Part shown: positions 21,830 to 35,900 of the stretch, piece after piece
Numbering within the stretch: the first letter of the stretch is position 1
Layout of the letters: each line of letters opens with the position of its first letter
Assembly (NCBI RefSeq): GCF_018991925.1
Contig: NW_024736071.1
Span: 14,383,569-14,447,568, forward strand
Direction: 5' to 3'
Origin: Homarus americanus
Taxonomy: Eukaryota; Arthropoda; Malacostraca; Decapoda; Nephropidae
Length of the DNA: 64,000 nucleotides
Translations under genes and position numbers: made by a program
Notes under the pieces: generated by a model
Database searches by the model: none
Told to the model about the DNA's origin: nothing
The model's input: the letters and a program-made list of their open reading frames with translations, nothing else

Positions 21830-22492
21830 TTATAAAGTGACTAGCGAAAGAGCCGCCCTTTCGCTAGGCCACGGTAACACGTCACCCTCCGGGAGGCTCC
21901 ACATTGTCTCACTGTAGTGCATTAAGGTGTCTGCTTTGATCCTGACTTTGTACTCGTCAGAAGACATGTTTTCCAGGGCATTTTTAAATGACTGTACATA
22001 CGTGTTGCGCTCATGCAGCATTTCTTGGATAGATAGGACAATGTCATGTCTGACACCTTGAATGTTGCCACACCTGATAGTAGTCTGCTTTTCATGATCT
22101 CCCATGAAGTAGATTTGGAGGAACTTTGCCTGCTCATCTTCCAGTGGTAAGAGGGATCCTGCTTTGTGATAGACTTGACCCTGGACTTTGAATGTGGGTA
22201 TGTATCCGTGCTCACGAACTACTCTGGTAGCTCCAAAGGATGTCATCTGGAAGCATGAATTGTACTTCCGTATATTTTCCAAGAAGTGTTTTGACTCTGG
22301 TGTTGTTCCCAGTTTGAGAGTCTTCAATGGTTGTGGTGGTTTTTCCAAATTTGGCAGTCGTACTTTCCCATGAGAGCAGCGCAGTCGAGCAGATTCTCCT
22401 ATATACTTCTTTGCACCGCAGTATTCACATTTCTTATCCATGTTGCCAATGACAACAGAGGGATACTTTTCATATTCTATATATAACATCAT
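21830..22492 (-). pseudogene. Helitron helicase-like (HHLD) N-terminal fragment
   Basis: A 220-codon frame on the minus strand; its usable start is probably the Met of MDKKCEYC at about 22440. It begins with a CxxC zinc-binding pair (CEYCGAKK) followed by a C-S-H group. It continues through the conserved segment containing NSCFQMTSFGA and QVYHKAGSLLPL, which I recognise as the region before the Rep domain in animal Helitron proteins. Full proteins run over 1000 residues with Rep and PIF1-like helicase domains. Here the frame jumps from about residue 195 straight into the Helitron 3' hairpin and stops in flanking DNA (21830-21832). It is a non-autonomous, internally deleted copy. Confidence 0.85.
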
Positions 22493-22968
22493 CCATCATC
22501 ACTACATATAATAACGATCCATCATCACTACATATAACACCATCCATCTTCACTACAGATCGGTAAAGTAGTTTCCTAGATTCTCATGCGGACACACAGA
22601 CAAACAGACAGACTTCTTTGTTTTTTATAGATATAGATCATCACTACATATAACACCACCCATCATCACTACATATAACATCACTACATATAACACCATC
22701 CATCATCACTACATATAACATCACTACATATAACACCACCCATCATCACTACATATAACATCACTACATATAACACCACCCATCATCACTACATATAACA
22801 TCACTACATATAACACCATCCATCATCACTACATATAACATCACTACATATAACACCACCCATCATCACTACATATAACATCACTACATATAACACCACC
22901 CATCATCACTACATATAACAACATCCATCATCACTACATATAACACCATTCATCATCACTACGGATCG
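22480..22968. repeat. Minisatellite with CATCATCACTACATATAAC units
   Basis: Dozens of imperfect copies in alternating higher-order arrangement (roughly 25 and 60 bp periods) lie inside the Helitron. A related block is at 23537-23870. Confidence 0.9.
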
Positions 22969-23024
22969 GTAAAGTAGTTTCCAAGATTCTCGTGCAGACA
23001 TACATACAAACAGACAGATTGCTT

Positions 23025-23536
<512 letters not shown>

Positions 23537-23870
23537 AGATCACTACATATAATACCATCTATCATCACTACATATAATACCATCTATCATCACTACATAT
23601 AACACCATTCATCATCACTACTTATAACACCATCCATCATCACTACATATAACACCATCCATCATCACTACATATAACACCATCCATCATCACTACATAT
23701 AACACCATCCATCATCACTACATATAACACCACCCATCATCCCTACATATAACAACATCCATCATCACAACATATAACACCACCCATCATAGCTACATAT
23801 AACGACATCCATCATCACTACATATAATATCATCCATCATCATCACTACATGTAACACCATCCATTTACA
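23537..23870. repeat. Minisatellite, second block in Helitron
   Basis: Same ACTACATATAACACC-type units as at 22480-22968, about 27-bp period. Confidence 0.9.
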
Positions 23871-24082
23871 GATCGGTAAAGTACTTTCCGAGATTCTCGT
23901 GCGGACACACACACACAAACAAACAAACACACAGACATACTTCTTTGTTTTATATATATATAGATTAAGACTTATTCACAAGCTGACTCAGCGTGGGCGA
24001 AAAAAAATCTCAGTTAATAAGTGAGTGATTCAGGATGGGTACTTATAGAACTAAATGAAAGTTCTTAAATTTACTAAATATC

Positions 24083-24320
24083 ACAGGAGGGTGTCAGCCA
24101 AGGAGGGTACAAGATGGTGACCTTCAGTTGTGTTGTGAGACGTTGATCATCCTGGCCAGAGTTGGCGAGATTAACTGGGTTACACCTTCCCCAAGGACCT
24201 CCTCCTCCTCCTCCTCCTGTTCCTCCGTGAATTAGTTCTGGAAGGTAAACTTAATTATGACTCGTGTGTGTTCATTATATTATTCTGTCGAACTCCTTCG
24301 TTTTGACGAGTTGAAGAAAA
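24083..24320 (+). repeat. Direct repeat inside left arm, copy 1
   Basis: It matches 26187-26408 imperfectly over about 220 bp (shared cores AAGATGGTGACCTTCAG and CTCCTTCGTTTTGAC). Both copies also occur mirrored in the right arm (about 51400-51620 and 49320-49540), so the pair predates the inverted duplication. Confidence 0.75.
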
Positions 24321-25093
24321 ATATTGTAAGAGAGCAGTTAAACAAAGGAGATTAATTATTTTGTTTCCACTTTTCTTATAGTCATTGTTAAGGAAAGACT
24401 TGTATATTTGAGAGTTCTTAATCCTGAATTAATTAGATGTAAACAAGATAATGGCTGTTGTATTTATATTTATTAATCATCACGACTAACTAAGTCATGT
24501 TCTCGAAAAGTTAAGAAAATTCAACATTAACCGTTATATACAAGATAAAAAAGCAATTGTGTTTTTAATAATAGATCTTTAGTGTCAATGTAAAATGTAT
24601 TCAGTTGGCGTCTTTTGTTTGCCGAAAAATTAAACAAATATAAACCAGAACGTTAAATATTTAATGGCAATGTTTTTTGTTTGTTTTTATCTTAAACACC
24701 TAAAATCATAAAGTGGGATTTATGGTTGTTGGAAAAAATAAAGCAACAATTAAATTATTAAAAACAGCTTGAGAATTTTATTTTGGTTATCAAATCTTCA
24801 TCTAAAAATTGGATATTACTTTTTTGTGAATCTCTTTCATTTGACAATAAAGAAAAGGGTGGAACGTAAAATATTTTATTAAATTATTATATATTGTTCC
24901 CGTAAGTAGATACTCCATTTATTTCTAATATATTTTTTGGAGGGATGACATTTTGGAAAGTTAAAAAAAGTTAAAGGATTGAAAACACATGTATAAACGA
25001 TGTATACAATGTGTTATAACCTTGATAGCTTATTATAAGTGTAACTTTCACGGGTAAAGTTTTATTCTAAGGTGATACACACAACCTTTTGTT

Positions 25094-25133
<40 letters not shown>

Positions 25134-25640
25134 CAGGGAATGTCTCGAAAATAAAACAAATTTCTAGTTTGTATTAACGGGAAGGAAAGTTCACCATCGC
25201 AACAAATGGAGCCACTGGTGTGTTTGTTTAAGAGATTAAAGATCAACGTAATTATGCCCGTAACATCAAATCAACAACTAAATGTATCCAACACGTCAAA
25301 TGTTACTATTATGTGTTAAGAACGGTAAGATCCATGAACTCTATACTTAGAATGTATAGACTCGGCATATCTTGAAGAGCTGCTATTTATTTTAAGACTA
25401 AAAGCAAAGTTCAAGCCACCACTCTACGTATAAGAATCTAGGATAAAAAACTTGACAAGTGACACACCTGCAATGTTCATAAATTATTACATATCCTAAT
25501 TATGACACCTCGTAAACTTACAGCCATGAAAAGGCCGCAACCAAGTAACGTACAGTAATTTGAAGCAAAAAAACTAATTACTACAACTTAAAAATTAATC
25601 AGCAAGCCAGTTGAAAGTGGTGTTGACAGAGCTGAGTGAC
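24321..25640. other. Left-arm non-coding sequence with GT tract
   Basis: AT-rich sequence conserved with the right arm. It contains a GT microsatellite at 25098-25132, whose counterpart is the AC tract at 50584-50619. Nothing else was recognised. Confidence 0.6.
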
Positions 25641-25651
25641 AGATCCAAGGG

Positions 25652-25689
25652 TATATATGAGGTGAGTTGCTTTCAGAACGAGGCAGTCA
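25652..25689 (+). promoter_or_regulatory. TATA plus initiator-like core promoter
   Basis: TATATAT (25652-25658) lies 32 bp before a CAGTCA initiator-like site (25684-25689). An ATG at 25716 follows after a short leader and encodes only a 16-residue frame ending TGA. The segment and the short frame are kept in the right arm (TATATTT near 50061; frame near 49965-50012). Downstream exons were not identified. Confidence 0.4.
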
Positions 25690-26186
25690 TTACATCTGTC
25701 ACCTTTGAGAAGAGAATGTCAGGTTGTGTTATTGATATTACTGCTATCATGTTTTACACCCGCTGAAGGACTACACCAAGAGGAGGACATAGATGGACTG
25801 ACAGACTAACACTCATTTGTACCACCTTAGCCATCTACTTTGATTATATAATGCAGTGTTCATTTGTTTCTGTTATTTTTGTTGCTTTAACTAGCCTTCA
25901 GTAGAACCTAACCTAACCTTACCATTCTACCTACACCAACCTAGCCTAATCTATCCTAACCTTACTAAGAAGGAATGTGAATTAAAGCTTCTTTTTTAAT
26001 AAATTATATATATTTTCATAACCAATTTAGTTTAACTTTAACTTTTTACTCAAATTTAGAGAAAAAGTAACAAGCGTAGTAGGTTTGATTTTCCGGACCC
26101 AGGAATCCAGAAAAGCGTAAATGAGGCAAGAAAGCAAGTTGGAATTCATGTTCATATACCTGGTAATGAATCTCAACAATAAAATT

Positions 26187-26408
26187 CACAGGTTGTTGTC
26201 AGTCAAGAATGTTAAAGATGGTGACCTTCAGCTAGTGTTGTGAGGCGTTGTTCGTCCTGATTAACGTTGGTGAGATAAACTGGGCTGCACCTTCCTCCAA
26301 GCACATCCTCCTCCGAGACTTAATTCCTGGAACGTAAACTTAATTATCACTCATGTGTTTTCTTTATTCTTCTGTCTATCTCCTTCGTTTTGACAAGATA
26401 AAGGAAGT
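26187..26408 (+). repeat. Direct repeat inside left arm, copy 2
   Basis: Partner of 24083-24320; see there. The inner boundary of the inverted arm lies about 80 bp downstream. Confidence 0.75.
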
Positions 26409-26757
26409 GTCATAAGCGAAACTTTTTCTTCTCATAATTAGATCTCAATTAATGGTGCAATTTCCTATGACAGGTTTAATATTACACTAGGGTGTGTCAT
26501 AGGAGGGAAGATCAGCTAAAACTAATGGCCCATCACTTTTTTGGTAGATTTTAGTGTATATAAACAGAAAATAATTTCAGTTTCAATATTTTGCAACCTT
26601 TTGCTAGGTAAATTTTAGCGTGAAATTTATCGAAAATCTAACGTACAGCTGCATTAGTGCATTACAATTAAATAGTGAACATTGCTTTCTGACTTCATTC
26701 TTTAACAACCCAACTAACAATATTTTTTTCTGTTTCAGATTCTGATGCATTTATAAG

Positions 26758-27582
26758 TTGATAATATTTGCGATGGCTGCTTGTGTCAGGACGAGGAACC
26801 AAAAATCCAGCCATCTCAGTCACTATCTTGGGTCTTGGAGAGAGCTCCTGAAGTCGGAGTTGCCTACATTGAGAGATGCTTTGAGATACGGTGTTTTAAT
26901 CAGGCAAATCAGTGAAAAGAACCAAAGAACTTACACAAACAAAGACATTGCCAGTGATATGACCAAAGCTGTCTTGGCACAGTACACTCTGGCTAACGCT
27001 CAGTTCAAGCCTCCAGTCATAACAAGTCAGAAGAAGATTAGTGAGAGACTGCTAGCCAGTTGGGGAAAGGCAAGAGATATCTCTCTTGGGAGAGGAAAAC
27101 TTGCAGTTAAGGACAGCTTTGCCAAGCAACTGGACCAGTTATTTGACATAATTACTTGCAAGTGTCCAATTGTTCTCTATCCTGAGTTTGGATGCGATCG
27201 TGACTGTAAATCCGAGGCCCACATCTCCTGTATTTGCAAGCGTGAACTGAAGATTCCTGTGATCGAACTGGCATTTGTCAAAGCACAGAGAGAGAAGACT
27301 GGCAGTATAGGGGCTCTCATGATTTCTAGCCAAGATATTCCGGAGTCCAAGAGACAGGAGGCTGCCACAGAGAGACAGAAGAGGAGAAGAGTTGCCGAGG
27401 AAAAGAGACTTGAGAAGGCCCAGGGTGAGGTAAAAAAGGCCGATGATTGGAGTCAAGTTGATTCAGAGTTTAATGACTTCCCCATGGCTGATCCGAGTGC
27501 TGACCAGGAGAATGGTGACTTTGTCCCTAACCCAGAAAATGCAATGATCCCAAACCTTCCAGGTATAAGAGATTCGAAATAG
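26758..27582 (+). pseudogene. TE-linked DDE-like protein, N-terminal part
   Basis: A 274-codon frame; the likely start is ATG 26773 (MAACVRTRN). A strong 3' splice acceptor (pyrimidine tract ending TTTCAG, about 26727-26739) just upstream suggests this was an internal exon. Features: an LPTLRDALRYG segment near residue 35; a Cys/His cluster with C-x-C, C-x3-C, H-x3-C-x-C near residues 134-163; then a highly charged, coiled-coil-like stretch (residues 200-235) and an acidic tail. I recall this layout from an uncharacterised, multicopy invertebrate family that continues with FDGRKD and D...NTG motifs, both found downstream at 27795-28065. Function is unproven; a DDE/RNase H-like transposase is inferred. 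Confidence 0.6.
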
Positions 27583-28065
27583 GAAAGATATCCCGAGCAT
27601 AGCCCACAGCATGCGACACCACACTGGTCTCAGAGAACTGCAGAGGCAGCAACAGCTGCTTGGACGGTGGTTTGATAACACCTGATGATGTTCACCTGGT
27701 GGATGGATCATAACAAAGCAAGGAGAGCCCAGGAGAAACTTGTCAGTAACCTAGAAGAGGAGTTTGATAAGGGATAAGAGAAATGGAATCAATTGTTTGT
27801 TCTTTGATGGGAGAAAGGATGACACTAAAGTGTTCATGAAAGTTGGAGATTCTGACAAGTTGTTCCCTGCCATGGTGAAGGAGGAACACTACTCCTGCTG
27901 CAGTGAACCAGGAGGGAAGTATTTGTGGCATTTCACTCCAGAGAAAGATGACATCAGGAAACCAGCTGAGATAGTGGCAGATAACATTGTGAACTGGCTC
28001 AGAGAGAGGAACGTAGACCAGACCCTGCAGGCCATTGGAGGGGACAGTACCAACACGAACACAGG
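27583..28065 (+). pseudogene. TE-linked DDE-like protein, central part, broken, ends at gap
   Basis: After the TAG at 27580-27582 the homologous product continues in other frames, with stops near 27711 and 27774. The frame 27764-28065 contains FFDGRKDDT (about 27795-27822), EEHYSCCSEPG and a D-S-T-N-T-N-T segment just before the assembly gap. Spacing of the two Asp-containing motifs fits the first and second carboxylates of a hAT-like DDE fold, but no third acid is visible because of the gap. At least two frame breaks make it a pseudogene, unless short introns explain them. Confidence 0.55.
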
Positions 28066-28165
28066 NNNNNNNNNNNNNNNNNNNNNNNNNNNNNNNNNNN
28101 NNNNNNNNNNNNNNNNNNNNNNNNNNNNNNNNNNNNNNNNNNNNNNNNNNNNNNNNNNNNNNNNN
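28066..28165. other. Assembly gap (100 N)
   Basis: Exactly 100 N bases, a conventional gap of unknown size. Left flank is DDE-like coding sequence, right flank an ACAG-type microsatellite, so the true interval may be long. Confidence 0.99.
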
Positions 28166-28260
28166 AGACAGACAAGACAGACAGAAACACAAATTGACAG
28201 ATAGAGATTAAAAGAGAAATAGAGGCAGATAGACAAGCAGAGAGGGATAGACAGACAGAC

Positions 28261-28297
<37 letters not shown>

Positions 28298-28327
28298 CAG
28301 ACAGACAGACAGACAGACAGACAGACC
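28166..28327. repeat. (ACAG)n microsatellite
   Basis: AGAC/ACAG tetranucleotide run with interruptions near 28195-28245. Cys/Val/Leu-rich frames across it are artefacts. Confidence 0.95.
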
Positions 28328-31300
28328 CCCAAAGTACTGTTAGGGTTTTTAATCTTCAGTGAAATGAGTTGGGAGGAGACTTCTTTTAACGTCATCAACT
28401 TATTCGCACATTTATAATTCTATTCGCTAGATTCTGTTTATTACCTTCCTTTTTTCTTCTGGTTGATAACTAATGAATACAAAATATATATATAAAAACG
28501 TCTTTACTACACATTTGTTTAAATACATATTCAAGATGGAGGTAAATTTTCTATTTACAGCTACAAAATACTAATGTAACCTAACCTAACCACATCACCA
28601 CTTGAATCTTTTCTTCTTTTTGCTTTGTTTATTCCTCGACGCCTGTAGACTCTGGTCAACATCCACTAGACTCTGGTAAACGACGCTTAGAATCTGATAA
28701 ATGACGCCTAGACTCTGGTAAAGACGCCTAGACTCAGGTAAACAACGCTTAGACTCTTGTAAACGAAGCTTAGACTCTGATAACGACGGCATCTCATATC
28801 TCATGGAAACAGAGAGAGTGAGAGAGAATAACAGAGAGAGATTAAAGATTCACTGTCGTCAGAAAAGAAAAAATAAACAATACTAAGGAATTTATTTTTT
28901 TATCTTTCCGCGTAAATGAGTTTAATCGTCGCTTTCTCTGGAGTCTCGCTACTCAAACTTTCACTTGCGATAAAAACAGAAATGGGTGAAAGTATTATTG
29001 TGATGACTCAGTCCACCACTTTATACTCATGAAGAAAATTCTCCTCTTCTCCAAGGTTTTATGCTGGGAGGTTAAACAATGACGAGCCACACTAAAATGC
29101 CAAGAATGAACCCCGACTCATAACACACAGTAAACAATATGAAATAAGTCCAGACAAAATCACTTTTTTGAAGATATATCCTATTTTCTCATTCTTCTTC
29201 TCGTTCGGTTATATGTATTCTTCTTTAGAAACTAATATTCATCACCCAAAGCCAAATTAACCCACATTACATTTTCCAATCGTGTTATTCATTATCTTAC
29301 TTTATCGTTCATTCATCAATAGGAGCAGCTCATTTATTTGATGAATTAATTCCAAAATAAATTCTACCAGAAGGTGGGAAGGACTGACCGATCTCCTGGC
29401 AGTCACTTCCTCAACTCTCAGCACAAACAACTATTATCACACCACACAACCATCCTCACCTGTAAAAATTATCATATTAATGTTACCTGCAGATTATTAC
29501 TTCACTTTTTTTTCAGAATTGTTAAACATACAATTGTCATCACTTAAGAACTTAATCTAAATTGTGCTTACGTTGTAATTCTGCGATAAGAATCCAAGTG
29601 TGCGAGCCACTGAGCTTCAGGCAGAGGCTTTGTTTAATAAAGTTTGGATGGTAACAAACCCTCTGGCGGATAAACATTAATAACTACACCTACTGTACAA
29701 AGTCTCATTGTCATATTACGTTTATAATAACTAACATTATCATTTGATTAACTACGACACGGACCTTTATGTATCCTGTAACTATTTAATGGGATCATGG
29801 TTTCCCTTTCACTTGGATGATCACAACTATAACCTATAAATAACCTCCAAACTTGGCAGGATGTTATCTGAACTGTGTATCCTTATTTGGGAGTGCGTGG
29901 CATGATGACAAATAAGAGTTACTGAGGAGAGATATTTTGTGGCGGTATTTCTCACCCTTCTGGAAATTACTGCTACTAGGACTTTCTTTGTAGCTCCTGA
30001 AATGTTTATCTGCTACTATATTTTTCAACTGGGAAACTTCACTGCTACTGCTTTCTTTATCGCCTGTAGACTTTCACTGCAGCAACTTTCCTCACTTTTC
30101 GGTATTTTCTTTATTATTGATTTATTCATTAATGAAAATCCGCTCCACTATTTCAGTATTCTGTTCGTCAAACCTTTGTCAACTACGTCTATGAATTTCC
30201 ACCAGCACTTTCTCCGGTTACTTTTCCCAGCTTTGGGCACCTCGCTCCTCTATCTAGTTTCCAATTTCCAGGATGCTTTTCTTCACCATTAGTTTTTTTT
30301 TATTTTTTACAACATTCTACCTTATTACTTTTATTTGCTCTTAAATACTTCTTTCATCAATACATTCAGGGAATGCGTATTCAACACTTCTCCTTCTGGA
30401 AATATCGTCCACCACTGCTATTACGGACTCTTGGAAGCTTTCCCCACTTTTACTTTCTATGGAGAATTTTTTCACCCCTACCTTCCTCAGCTCCACCACT
30501 ACTAACGCTCAGGTCCAAGAAACTTTTACCACACCGTAGAGAGACTTGAGATGAGAAGGGGAGTTGTGGCCTTCAAGTGGGGAGAGTGACAGGTGGGGGT
30601 GGTATTCCTGACAGAGGCTGACGTGGCGGGATTAAGAATACAGCACACTTCTCTACAATTGGCTTGGGCAGGGCGAGCGCTGTATCCAATGGCTGCTCCC
30701 CTGCGATTTAAGTATTCTACAGAAAAATAATTCCGGTGAAACAAGTTAAGGAATGTTTTCACTGACGGCGGCCTCGGATACTGTACTTGTCTACATTCGC
30801 CGTCCTTGGTGACAAAAATAATACCGACTGATTGCCCACCTATGGAAAGCGTTGAGAAGTTACCTATTCATCACTTTCCTCGCAAAAGTTTTAACTACTG
30901 TGTCTGCGCCTAACTTTTCCTCCGGGTGTAAATGAGGACTTCAAGCTCACTCTTGATCACCAGATGAGTGGCGGCGGCGTGACTGATATGAATGTATACA
31001 GTTGTTGACAGAACGAATGATGGTAACTATGTAGAGGTCTTTTAATTTATGAAAATCGAAAGAAAAGAGATAAGAGATATATTTTGCATTTAAAGGACAA
31101 ATTAATCTAAAATTTATTTCAAAAAAATTTCAAATAAATAATATGAAAAACAGGAAAGTGGGAAGATAACAACGTATTCAAACTGGAATTACACTTATAG
31201 TGATTTAAGGATTATTGGAACAAAAATGTGAGTAGTTACCAAGTTCATCGGAATAAAAAAGTTTTACAAATAATTTACTGTCATAGTTAACTTACTAGTG

Positions 31301-31623
31301 TATCATCACACCCACAGCTTCCTCTTGATATTGCCTGACCATAACAGTTCCCAAGGTTAGCCGAACATCTTCTCTACATAATGTATAACAGAGAGAACTT
31401 GACCCTCTTGCTCCGGTGTTTCTGACGGAGGTTAAAGGCAAAGGCTGATGTGTGTCCTTGACCGACCAGCCGAGGTCTTGTATACTACGCTCTTCTTGTG
31501 TATAATAGACAGACAGAAACACACAAACACACACACACACGCACACTATAAAGCGTCCTTCAAATAAGATCTAATAGGAGGCTGCTCGTCCAACTGGATA
31601 ATTCTCTCGGTAGTCGTCAGGGT
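28328..31623. other. Non-coding stretch with small minisatellite
   Basis: AT-rich. A roughly 24-bp tandem repeat containing TTAGACTCTGGTAAA-type units lies at 28645-28790. A GC-richer patch at 30540-30790 includes a CCAATGG box but no gene was recognised. An AC-rich tract is at 31514-31545. Frames such as 29939-30292 are not supported by similarity or start context. Confidence 0.5.
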
Positions 31624-31649
31624 TTGGTCGCGGTTCCGCAAAAACTCAA

Positions 31650-31915
31650 ATTTGCCACCCACCGCGCCTCTTCCCTCTCGTTACCTCTCTCACTCTCCAA
31701 CCCTCACTTTCCATCCCTCCCACTCACCATTCCTCCCACTCATCACCCTTCTTATTCACCCCCTCTCACTCACAATCCCCACTCACCTCCCCCCACTCAT
31801 CACCCTTATCATTCACCACTCCTCCCACTCACCACCTCTCCCTACCCCCCTCTCTTGCACCACCACTCCCTTTCCACACACCAGTCCAACCTTCCCTCTC
31901 CCATAGAAACCCATT
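31650..31915. repeat. Pyrimidine-rich low-complexity tract
   Basis: Degenerate repeats of CTCACTCACCATTCCTCCC-like units on the plus strand. Pro/Ser/His-rich frames here come from composition. Confidence 0.85.
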
Positions 31916-32932
31916 AGGATATGTTCTGACAAAGGACTCGGGAAAACTCTCATTAATATGTTAATCAATGTTACTGTAGTTTATCCAGGTGTTCCTCAGC
32001 GACCTTTAGAACACACCTGTCATCTAAGACAAGCTGAAAAGGGTTTGTAATTTCTGTGGTTATATATATAATCTGGTGCATTGAGATATTATTATAAATC
32101 ATTTTGTTTCATATATTGTTTTTAAACATATTTTATACATTGTATCGAAAATATATATACAACAATTTGAGTATGTTGTCTGGATTATGAAATGATAATC
32201 CGACACATCTTCCACCTGGCAACAGAGTTCGCTTTCTGTAAGGATGCTTTTAAGTAACACGTATATATGAATGTAATTTGGTCGCCATAATTCAGAGGAA
32301 GTGGTTTTAATAATGGCTACCACTCTCACGTTCACACCAGGGAGCAAGGCGGGTTATTAGAAGATTAGCAGTCGTGAATACCATCATCAGGAGAGAAGCA
32401 GCGTTTATAACCTTGTGGCAGCCAGTGCAAATGGCTAGGCAGAACACTGATCACCCGTACCTCATCCCTCAGCCATCTAGCTCGTGTTCCTTCTCTTAGA
32501 ACAAATATTAAAACACAAAGATCTCAAATCCTATTACCGCGGAACTCTCAGAATCTGACAACAAGAATTACGATAACCGCAGTTTTGGAAGTTTAACGAG
32601 ATACCATTAAGGGTCGTCCATTACATTTTCTTTACTGTTATGGTTGGACGACTGCGGTTCCTTTGTGCAGATTCCGCCCACAGGTCCAGTAATGCGAAAC
32701 TTAGCAACTTAAATGCAGATAGAACTTGGGGAGAATGGCCGGTAACTGTCACTTGCTATTTCTGAAGCTGTTTTACAAGTGTTAATCAAGTTACATGGAG
32801 GGAAGATTCGACCAGAAACTTGCTCTTATGCTGAGACAGTCATGCGTCTTCTGGGGTAAAGTTTCGGGTCACTGTCTTAAATTTCTTCCATATCTCTCGG
32901 TGTTTCTACGATGTGTGAGGGATTGTGTGTGT

Positions 32933-32986
<54 letters not shown>

Positions 32987-35900
32987 TAAACAAAGTCGAT
33001 TTTTTTTTTAATTATTCGGATATTTATCTCACGAAATTTCAGACCACTATCTACCCTGGATGGCATTGACTAAATCCTTCTAATAAGTAGATACCGCATG
33101 ATAATGTGATACTCTAATTAGTAATAACATAAGGAAATCTAAGGTTAAAGGAGAATTAACTCTCTTAATTATGTCGTCTCAATGTGATGATAGTTAACAC
33201 AATAAAACAGGCAGAGAATATAACATTAAATATAAGTATTTGTTCGTTAAGATGATGTTTTGGGACTGATGTTTGGACGGCCTCGAGCTCTGTAATATGA
33301 CCCCCCATCCCTCCCCGTTCTCCACTTACTCTGGGAGCACATAAAAGAGTGAATTATATCAATAAACAAACTGAAATGAAACGACAGACAAAAAAGAAGA
33401 GGATCAGAATGTCCAAAACGTCATTGAGTTTGCCTGTTCGTACCTGTTAATGGATTCTATTACCATGTTATTGTCCTGGAGCTTTGCAGTTTTAGCACAG
33501 CGAATTGTAATGAGCCTGACAGCATCTATACTTAGAGTATGCTTATTGGCAGGTATTAAGTATTAACGCCAAGAACATGTGATATATGAAAAACATTGAA
33601 TTTGTTTTAGTGTTGTTGATTATTCTATATTTCTCCAGGAATTTCTCATTGTCGTATTCTCTCGTTTGCTTCTCAGGACGGAACGTATATAAGAATATGT
33701 TTAAATTCATTATCCAAAATGTATGTCTCACGGTGTTAGTTCCTGTGCTTTTTCTTGAAAATTTCGTCGTATGAAGAAAATAACACATGGATACCTGATA
33801 CTCATGATTTTTTTTTATATATCTTAGACAACCTAACGCATAAATTATGTCATATTAGCAACAGATTAATACAAAAATGCATAATTATATCATGAGACTG
33901 TATCTTGTAACAGCTACAAAACGTAACTGTAACAATAACAAAAAACTGTACAATGCCTCAACATTATTGTGCCTTTCAGTATTATCTACACAAAGAGGCT
34001 TCATAACATTACTAACAATGCAAAAAACATTTAAATTTTCTTCAATGTTATTTCGATAGTACTTCCAGCAATTGTGGCCATAAAGACATGGAGTCGCATC
34101 ACAAAAGGGGTTACCGATAAGACGATTCGATACCACAGATAGTTTGTCTTATGGTCATCACTGAAACTAGACAGGTTCTAGATTCTCCCTAATGAATACG
34201 TAAGGGATCTTGTTTACTTTGTGATGAACCTAGTACATTTCCTCGGTATTAGTGAGTTATACATGTTTAATGATTAGATTACGTGAACTGTTTCATTATA
34301 AATTATGTCAGATTAACATAAAAAAAGTCCTTGAACAAAGAGCTGTTAAAAATACTTATCCACACAAAAAAAAATATCGCCAGAGGTGTAAAGAGAATTT
34401 TGTCCATAACTGTTCGTGTGACCGTGGACCCTCCCGAGCACACCAAGGACGAGAAAATAAGAAATGGATGTTTAAACTGTGTGGTGTGAGATGGCTGTAC
34501 TGTGTATGTAAGGTGAAGGTAGTCATTCTAATATTAGGTATTAAGAAGAGCTGGGAGTTTGTGTCAGGAATCCTGGCAAAAACTCGCAGCTCTTTTTAAT
34601 ACTTAATATTTATACAGAATATTTAAAGTGTTTTAAACGTCGTTATTGTCCATATTTTTGTGTTTTTAGTTTTTTGTTAATAAAAAGAAAGTTTTTACCG
34701 TACAATACAAAAAAATAAATGCTCGGATGACGCGGGAAATATTACCTTAATTTAATAATATACATTTCTGCGAAGGAAATGGAACAGTTTAAAGAACAGA
34801 AATGTTTTATATTAGATAAGTGTTTATATTTCTGTCAGCAATCTTTCACTCTCTGTTAACACGTATCAACAAAAATCGGTTACTTACAACCCATGTGGAT
34901 AACCCAGAATAAAAAAAATGCTAACAGTTATTATCATTATATTATTATAACAACGAAATATGTGTTAGATTTTTACTGCAGAAAATTTCACAATTAAGAA
35001 TTTCAGCTCCATAATATGATTATTGTAGCTGTTTGTGAACGTAAATAAAGCGTGGCAGAAAACGTGACTAAATAGCTCATTTAGATATATAAAACAGCGT
35101 GACACCGGAGACTCACTAAAACAACCCGAGTCTGATATAGTTCCTCTTATATGACAGCCTGCAAGTGTGAAGCAAAATTTACATTATTTTATATCTATGT
35201 TAATAGTTTTTAATTGACCGTGTTAATAATATTCACCTCTATTGATATATATAAATTAATTTGATTTCGTCGTAATTCCTTTTATTTTTCCAACTCAGCT
35301 TAAGTAAATTAGTGTAGATGAGTAACAAACACTTGTAGGTTAATCTAATAACTCTGCTATATTTATGTTTATATATACATTACCATCTCATTACAGGAAG
35401 ATTTATTTAATTAATTGGTGCACATTTACTTTAATCTGGGTTTTATTGACATAATTTCCAGGGATGTTATTTATACGTAAAATATGAAATTAGTTTAACA
35501 TCCCAACACCTGCTATGAGGACTTTCGTGTAAAAAAAGTAACACAAAGATTATCTATACTTGCCTAGTGTTACGCTATATATTGTGGATGATGCACAACA
35601 GAACATTATATAATCCTCAGTACCTGTCATCCACCCAGGAGATATTATGACGGTTTGAATGGCGATGACCAGTAGTACCTAAGTCACGACATGGACTACA
35701 CACAAAACTCTATTGCTTGAATAAATTTGTTGAAATAAATATGAAAAAGAAGAAGAAAAAGAAGGAGGAGCGTACAGACTAATGATAGTTACAAAGAGAA
35801 CGTTTAAGGTACACCATTATATAAACCATCACTATCACCATTACCATTAACCGTTGACATATTTTCCACCACTAATACCACTGGTACTGCCATTATCCTA

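Noticed and set aside
29939..30292. 117-codon plus-strand gene
   Set aside because: Needs a GTG start, is Phe/Leu-rich from T-rich DNA, and shows no motif.
34252..34599. 115-codon plus-strand gene
   Set aside because: AT-rich, no recognisable domain and no supporting context.
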